NCBI GenBank assembly: GCA_014284505.1
Contig: JAAFYY010000001.1
Coordinates: 8,047,845-8,111,844, forward strand
Source of the DNA: Streptacidiphilus sp. 4-A2
GTDB taxonomy: Bacteria; Actinomycetota; Actinomycetes; Streptomycetales; Streptomycetaceae
Length of the DNA: 64,000 bases
Reading direction: 5' to 3'
This document shows positions 58,783 to 64,000 of the stretch, in pieces. Below the pieces are notes generated by a model that was not told the DNA's origin, made no database searches, and worked only from the letters and a program-made list of their open reading frames with translations. Position 1 is the stretch's first letter, and every line of letters begins with the position of its first letter. A program made the translations under genes and the position numbers.

Positions 58783-60439
58783 CTAGCGCCGGACCGCGTC
58801 CAGTGAGAGCAGCGCGACATGCAGCGACAGGCAGGACTCGACCTGGTCGAGATCCACCCCGAGCACCCGCTCCACCTTGTGCAGCCGGTCGTAGAAGGAC
58901 GGCCGGGACAGGTGCGCCGCGTCGGCCGCCGCTGACTTGTTGCGCCCCTGCTCCAGATAGATCCGCAGCATCTGGATCAGCTGGCTGTTGTGCTCCGCGT
59001 CGTACGCCAGCAGCGGCCCCAGCTCCCGCTCCACATAGGTCTGCAGCCGGGCGTCGTCGCGCAGCAGGTGCAGCAGACCGCGCAGCCGGACGTCCGGCAG
59101 CCGGTAGTAGGAGGCCGAGCGGGCGCCCGAGGCCGGGGCGTCGTGCAGCGCCGCGTCGGCCACCTGGGTCGCCTCGACCAGCGTCCGCCGGGCGTCGCGG
59201 ACCGAGCCGACCGAGGAGCCGACCGCGATCACCGGCTCCAGCTCCTCCGCCTCCAGCACCAGCCGCCGCAGCGAGGAGGCGAAGCCCTCCAGCGCGCTGT
59301 GCTCGTCGTCCCGCGGGCCCAGCGAGACCAGCAGGCCCACCGCCTCGTCGTCCAGCGCGCCCACCAGCGCCGTCAGCCGCTTCTCGCGCACGGCGGCGGC
59401 CGCGGTCTCGGTGAAGTCCCGCAGCCGGGCCTGCGCCTCCAGTGCCGCCGGAGCGGGCCCGTGCCGGCGCCGCAGCACCACGCCCACCAGCCCCGCCCCT
59501 CCAGCGGCACGCCGAGCGCGTTGGCGCGCAGCGCCACATCGGAGACGGTCAGCGCATGGGTGAGGATGCCCGACAGCAGCGTGCGGTGCGTCTGCCGCTC
59601 CAGGCTCTCCCGGTCCCGCACCAGCAGCCGGTTCAGTGCCAGCGTCGCCGCCGCCCGCTCCAGCAGCATGGTGTGCCGGTGCGGCACGTCCTGCGGGACG
59701 GCGTGCTCCTGGGCGGACACCGGCGTGCCGACCAGCACCAGCCGCCCCCAGTCGTGCCCGCGCGCCCCCACCTGGGTCACCAGCCAGCCGGTCCGCGGGT
59801 CGTGCCCGGTGCGCCCGGCCGGGCGCACCCCGCGCGAACGCGACTCCCAGCCGGCCAGCAGCACCTGCGCGCTCTGCCCGCCCGCGTCGTACGCCAGCAC
59901 CTGGTGCGAGAGGTTCTCCAGCACCACCGGCGTCTGCGCCATCCGCGACACCTGGCGGACCACCTCGACCGGCTCCGCGCCCTCGACCGCCAGCTCGTTG
60001 AAGATCTGGTGGATCGCCTCCGACGACCGCAGCTCCTCAAGCTGCTCGTTCACCACCAGCGCGTGCACCGCCTCGGTCACCGCGACAAAGCGCAGCTCGC
60101 GACGGAGCACGATCAGCGGCAGCCCGCGCTGCTCGGCCGCGTGCACCAGGGCCCGCGGCAGGGTGTCGAAGTAGCGCCGCCCGAACTCCACCACCAGCCC
60201 GGCCGCCCCCACCTCGGCCAGCTCCCGGACGTACCGGGCCAGGCCCTCACGGTCCTCCGGCAGCACGATCCCGGTGGTCAGGATCAGCTCGCCGCCCTGG
60301 AGCACGCCCGCCACATCCGACAGCTCACTCACATGCACCCAGCGCACCGGACGCTCCAGGTGCTCCTTGCCGGCGACGACTTCGGCAGGCCGCGGCTGAC
60401 CACCTCCAGGGCGAGGACACGGGCGAGGGTGGGGAACAC
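58783..60439 (-). CDS. PucR family transcriptional regulator (frameshifts)
   Basis: PucR proteins control purine or amine catabolism genes. The N-terminal domain is FPTLARVLALEVVSRGLPEV, VRWVHVSELSDVAGVLQGGE, LILTTGIVLPEDREGL. A GGDEF-like middle (LVGALDDEAVGLLVSLGPRD) and the C-terminal HTH region (LLRDDARLQTYVERELGPLL, LRIYLEQGRNKSAAADAAHL, SRPSFYDRLHKVERVLGVDL) are typical. GTG 60439 with GGAGG six bases upstream matches the family start and is preferred to ATGs at 60472 and 60493. Frameshifts lie near 60375 and 59490. About 550 residues. Divergent from the second aldehyde dehydrogenase, which it probably regulates. Confidence 0.9.
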
Positions 60440-60656
60440 GGAAGCCTCCAGAAGGGGTGCGGACCCCTTCATGGTGTCAGGTCGACGCGACATGCGGGCA
60501 ACGAGGTGTCGCCCGTCACCACGCTTCCACGGTGTAATGCCTGTGGTGATCTGCCTTACGTCCCGTTGCTTGCTCGATCCCGCCGGAGCCAGGCATCGTC
60601 GCAGGGTGGGCAGGCCGCCCTGCCCTGTCGGAAACGCTGTGCGCCTGGAGGAATAG

Positions 60657-62186
60657 ATGGACCAGTCCATTGTCGGCAACCGTTTCGAAGCGGGAGCCCA
60701 GTACCTCGACGGAGCACTGCGCCCGGGCACCGCCGACCAGCACTTCGACGTCAGCAACCCGGCCGACGGCAGTGTGGTCCAGCGGGTGCGGCTGGCCTCC
60801 ACCGCCGACGTCGACACCGCGGTCGCCGCCGCCAGGCGCGCCTACCCCGAGTGGTCCGGCAGCACCCCGGGGGCCCGCTCCGAGGCGCTGCTCAAGCTCT
60901 CCGGCATCCTGGCCGACCGGGCCGAGGACTTCGCCCGGGTCGAGAGCGCGCAGACCGGCAAGCCGATCAAGCTCACCACCGAGTTCGACGTCCCCGGCAC
61001 CGTCGACAACACCGCCTTCTTCGCGGGGGCCGCCCGCAACCTGGAGGGCAAGGCCGCCGGTGAGTACTCCGGCGACCACACCTCCTCGATCCGGCGCGAG
61101 CCGATCGGCGTGGTCGGCTCGATCTCGCCCTGGAACTACCCGCTCCAGATGGCGGCCTGGAAGATCCTTCCGGCGATCGCCGCAGGCAACACCATCGTCC
61201 TCAAGCCCGCCGAGCTCACCCCGCTGACCTCGCTGATGTTCGCCCAGGCGTGCACCGACGCGGGCATTCCCGACGGCGTGGTCAACGTGATCACCGGCGC
61301 CGGCCGCACCGCCGGCGAGCACCTGGTGGGCCACCCGGACGTGTCCATGGTCTCCTTCACCGGCTCCACCGGGGTCGGCAAGCGGGTCGGCGAGGTCGCG
61401 GTACAGGGCGTCAAGCGCACCCACCTGGAACTCGGCGGCAAGGCCCCGTTCGTGGTCTTCGACGACGCCGACCTGGAGGCGGCCGTGCACGGCGCGGTCG
61501 CGGGCTCGCTGATCAACACCGGCCAGGACTGCACCGCGGCCACCCGCGCCTATGTCCAGCGCCCGCTGTTCGACGCCTTCGTCGCGGGCGTGGCCGAGCT
61601 CTACGACCAGGTCCGCCTCGGCGACCCGTTCAACCCGCAGACCGACCTCGGCCCGCTGGTGTCGCTGCGGCAGCGGGACAGCGTCGCCGGATTCGTCGAG
61701 CGCGCCCGCGGCTACGGCGCGACCATCGCGGCCGGCGGCTTCGTCCCGAAGCAGGGCCACGACGGCACCGACCTCAGCAACGGCGCCTACTACCGCCCGA
61801 CGCTGATCACCGGGGTCGGCCAGGACGCCGAGGTGGTGCAGAGCGAGATCTTCGGCCCGGTCCTGGTGGTGCTCCCCTTCGACAGCGACGAGGAGGGGCT
61901 GCGCCTGGCCAACGACACCCCCTACGGCCTCGCCGCCTCCGCCTGGACCCGCGACGTCTACCGCTCGCTCCGGGCCACCCGCGAGATCCAGGCCGGATGC
62001 GTCTGGGTCAACGACCACATCCCGATCATCAGCGAGATGCCGCACGGCGGCTACAAGGCCTCCGGCTACGGCAAGGACATGTCGCAGTACTCGCTGGACG
62101 AGTACACGCAGGTCAAGCATGTGATGCAGGACATCACCGCGGTGGCCCGCAAGGACTGGCACCGCACCGTCTTCGGTGACCGCTGA
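60657..62186 (+). CDS. Gamma-aminobutyraldehyde dehydrogenase-like aldehyde dehydrogenase (intact)
   Basis: Intact, 509 residues, ATG with GGAGGA five bases upstream. Features: SISPWNYPLQMAAWKILPAI, LKPAELTPLTSLMFAQA, FTGSTGVGKRVGEVA, the catalytic Glu region LELGGKAPFVVFDDADLEAA, and the catalytic Cys in NTGQDCTAATRAY. The end MPHGGYKASGYGKDMSQYSL is typical of the gamma-aminobutyraldehyde/betaine aldehyde dehydrogenase group. It is followed by the flavin oxidase, and together they would convert gamma-glutamylputrescine or putrescine towards GABA. Substrate is inferred from context. Confidence 0.92.
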   Translation: MDQSIVGNRFEAGAQYLDGALRPGTADQHFDVSNPADGSVVQRVRLASTADVDTAVAAARRAYPEWSGSTPGARSEALLKLSGILADRAEDFARVESAQTGKPIKLTTEFDVPGTVDNTAFFAGAARNLEGKAAGEYSGDHTSSIRREPIGVVGSISPWNYPLQMAAWKILPAIAAGNTIVLKPAELTPLTSLMFAQACTDAGIPDGVVNVITGAGRTAGEHLVGHPDVSMVSFTGSTGVGKRVGEVAVQGVKRTHLELGGKAPFVVFDDADLEAAVHGAVAGSLINTGQDCTAATRAYVQRPLFDAFVAGVAELYDQVRLGDPFNPQTDLGPLVSLRQRDSVAGFVERARGYGATIAAGGFVPKQGHDGTDLSNGAYYRPTLITGVGQDAEVVQSEIFGPVLVVLPFDSDEEGLRLANDTPYGLAASAWTRDVYRSLRATREIQAGCVWVNDHIPIISEMPHGGYKASGYGKDMSQYSLDEYTQVKHVMQDITAVARKDWHRTVFGDR

Positions 62187-62254
62187 GCGGTCACCGGCCC
62201 ACCGGCAACAACCCTCCACAGCGCCTGACGGCGCATCAGAAAGCAGTGAGACTC

Positions 62255-63649
62255 ATGGAATCGGCCCATTCTCTCGCCGACGTCCAGTACACCTCCTTCT
62301 GGCTGGCCGACCCTGGCCGGCCGGAGGCGCTGCCCGCGCTCACCGGTGACACCACCTGCGACCTGCTGGTCGTGGGCGGCGGCTACAGCGGTCTGTGGAC
62401 CGCGCTGATCGCCAAGGAGCGGGACCCCTCCCGCGACGTGGTCCTGCTCGAAGGGGAGGAGGTCGGCTGGGCCGCCTCCGGCCGCAACGGCGGCTTCTGC
62501 GCGGCCAGCCTCACCCACGGCTTCTTCAACGGCCTGGAGCGCTGGCCCAACGAGCTGCGCACGCTGGAGCGCCTCGGCCACGAGAACCTCCAGGCCATCG
62601 AGGACGCGATCCAGCGCTACGCCATCGACTGCGACTGGGAGCGCACCGGCGAGCTCGACCTCGCCACCGAGCCGCACCAGGTCGAGGAACTGCGTGAAGG
62701 CGCCGAGCTGATGGCCCAGTACGGCCTCAACGCCGAGTTCCTGGACGGCGAGGCGGTCCGGGCCGAGGTCGACTCGCCGACCTTCCTCGCCGGACTGTGG
62801 GACAAGGACGGCGTGGCCATGGTCCACCCGGCCAAGCTCGCCTGGGGCCTGAAGCGGGCCTGCCAGGAACTCGGTGTGCGGATCTTCGAGCACACCCCGG
62901 CGAAGGACCTCGCCGAGAGCGGCCCCGGCATGGCCGTGCGCACCCCCTACGGCCGGGTCTTCGCCCGGCAGGTCGCGCTCGGCACCAACATCTTCCCCAA
63001 CCTGGTCAAGCGGGTCCGGCCGTTCCTCGCCCCGGTCTACGACTTCGCGCTGATGACCGAGCCGCTGACGGACGAGCAGCTGGCGTCCATCGGCTGGAAG
63101 AACCGCCAGGGCCTCGGCGACTGCAACAACCAGTTCCACTACTTCCGGATCTCCGCCGACAACCGCATCCTCTGGGGCGGCTACGACGCGATCTACCACT
63201 ACGGCGGCAAGGTCCGCGCCGAGTACGACCACCGGCCGGAGACCTACGAGAAGCTGGCCGGGCACTTCTTCACCGCCTTCCCGCAGCTCGCCGGGATCAA
63301 GTTCACCCACGCCTGGGGCGGGGCGATCGACACCTGCAGCCGCTTCTCCGCCTTCTTCGGCACCGCCCACAAGGGCCGGGTGTCCTACGCCGTCGGCTAC
63401 ACCGGCCTCGGCGTCGGCGCCACCCGCTTCGGCGCCGACGTCATGCTGGACCTGCTCACCGGCACGCCCACCGAGCGCACCCAGCTGGAGATGGTCCGCA
63501 GCAAGCCGCTGCCGTTCCCGCCCGAGCCGGTGAAGTGGGCCGGCATCGGCATCACCAAGTGGTCGCTGGACCGCGCCGACCACAACCAGGGCAAGCGCAA
63601 CCTGTGGCTCAAGGCCATGGACGCGATGGGCCTCGGCTTCGACAGCTGA
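62255..63649 (+). CDS. FAD-dependent oxidoreductase, gamma-glutamylputrescine oxidase (PuuB)-like
   Basis: Intact, about 464 residues from ATG 62255; GTG 62246 is also in frame, and neither has a clear ribosome site. The dinucleotide-binding motif is CDLLVVGGGYSGLWTALIAK, followed by VGWAASGRNGGFCAASLTHG, the conserved DAO-family GxNGG loop. FAD contact segments HPAKLAWGLKRAC and SYAVGYTGLGVGATRFGADV are at expected positions near the C-terminus. PuuB-type enzymes oxidise gamma-glutamylputrescine. The neighbouring aldehyde dehydrogenase fits the next step, but the ligase (PuuA) and transporter are not in this window. Confidence 0.88.
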   Translation: MESAHSLADVQYTSFWLADPGRPEALPALTGDTTCDLLVVGGGYSGLWTALIAKERDPSRDVVLLEGEEVGWAASGRNGGFCAASLTHGFFNGLERWPNELRTLERLGHENLQAIEDAIQRYAIDCDWERTGELDLATEPHQVEELREGAELMAQYGLNAEFLDGEAVRAEVDSPTFLAGLWDKDGVAMVHPAKLAWGLKRACQELGVRIFEHTPAKDLAESGPGMAVRTPYGRVFARQVALGTNIFPNLVKRVRPFLAPVYDFALMTEPLTDEQLASIGWKNRQGLGDCNNQFHYFRISADNRILWGGYDAIYHYGGKVRAEYDHRPETYEKLAGHFFTAFPQLAGIKFTHAWGGAIDTCSRFSAFFGTAHKGRVSYAVGYTGLGVGATRFGADVMLDLLTGTPTERTQLEMVRSKPLPFPPEPVKWAGIGITKWSLDRADHNQGKRNLWLKAMDAMGLGFDS

Positions 63650-63667
63650 CCCGGCCCGCCCCGCCCC

Positions 63668-63702
63668 GGGCGGCGCGCACCCCTCACGGGTGCGCGCCGC
63701 CC
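63668..63702 (+). terminator. Terminator after the flavin oxidase
   Basis: A perfect 15-bp stem (gggcggcgcgcaccc / gggtgcgcgccgccc) with loop ctcac, 18 bases after the stop. Confidence 0.8.
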
Positions 63703-63916
63703 GCGCGTTCACCCGCTCCCGCCCGCTCCCCACTGCTCCCTGCTGCTCCCCTGGGGCCCCCGCTGCCCCCGCGACGCTCCCGTCCGCCCCCGGATCCCGG
63801 CCCCGGGCGAAGGAAGTCGCCGATACTGGCGTAAGAGTCGGGGGGCAGGCCGCTCTCTCTTGTTGACACCCGGTCCACTACCGGGCGCCGACGCAGAGAA
63901 GCGGAGGGTGGAAGCC

Positions 63917-64000
63917 ATGGGAACCATGGACGCGAGAAGCGCCGCCGACTGGCTGGCGGCCGCGGCCCCCGATCCGGAGACCTGCCGCAGGGAGTGGGAG
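63917..64000 (+). CDS. 5' fragment of an unidentified protein
   Basis: ATG 63917 with GGAGGGTGG upstream opens MGTMDARSAADWLAAAAPDP, ETCRREWE, and runs off the window. The frame and ribosome site support a real gene. I cannot assign a family from 28 residues. The -35-like TTGACA (63861-63866) lies about 50 bases upstream. Confidence 0.6.
   Translation, partial: MGTMDARSAADWLAAAAPDPETCRREWE

Overview
The window is a contiguous piece of a high-GC actinobacterial chromosome, almost certainly a member of the Streptomycetaceae (Streptomyces, Kitasatospora, Streptacidiphilus or a close relative). The evidence is the codon use (G/C in nearly every third position), many GTG and TTG starts, and lineage-specific genes: nsdA, whiG, the four-gene signal peptidase I cluster, the archaeal-type ProRS, and the gene order itself. 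As I recall it, that order follows the S. coelicolor SCO5565-SCO5671 region. No phage, plasmid, transposase, CRISPR array, tRNA or rRNA was seen.

Layout. 1-16.8 kb: DAK2 protein, recG, an unknown HTH-like protein, rsmD, coaD, a DivIVA-like coiled-coil protein, the yceD-rpmF-rnc-mutM block, a secreted CAP protein (minus strand), acyP, a small coiled-coil ORF, smc and ftsY. 16.8-31.8 kb: a prim-pol-like protein divergent from nsdA, then amtB-glnK-glnD (ammonium uptake and nitrogen signalling), ffh, a GNAT, a second FtsH-type protease, a methyltransferase (minus), proS and a SprT-like protein. 32-39.5 kb: rpsP-khpA-rimM-trmD-rplS, then four tandem type I signal peptidases, a Nudix hydrolase and DUF2469. 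39.6-51.3 kb: yraN-comM-dprA, the sporulation sigma gene whiG, a TetR regulator, an M23 peptidase (minus), then rpsB-tsf-pyrH-frr-cdsA. 51.4-54.6 kb: rlmN, convergent with a two-gene ABC transporter. 54.7-64 kb: a putrescine/polyamine catabolism locus with a class III aminotransferase, two aldehyde dehydrogenases, a gamma-glutamylputrescine oxidase-like flavoenzyme, two Lrp/AsnC regulators and a PucR regulator.

The genes group into protein synthesis and targeting (Ffh and FtsY of the SRP pathway, signal peptidases, ribosomal proteins, Tsf, Frr, RlmN, TrmD, RimM), chromosome maintenance (Smc, RecG, MutM, DprA, ComM), nitrogen and polyamine metabolism, and development (NsdA, WhiG).

A dominant property of this sequence is quality, not biology. 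More than half of the genes, including essential ones (rpsB, frr, smc, ftsY, proS, trmD, cdsA), carry one or more single-base frameshifts, mostly a missing G or C in a short homopolymer. They cluster in some stretches (recG, the middle of smc, nsdA, glnD, whiG, the ABC permease) and are absent from others. I treat these genes as intact in the organism, give each one span, and say where the reading frame changes. Start and end positions of frameshifted genes were inferred from protein-family conservation and are less certain than those of the intact ones.
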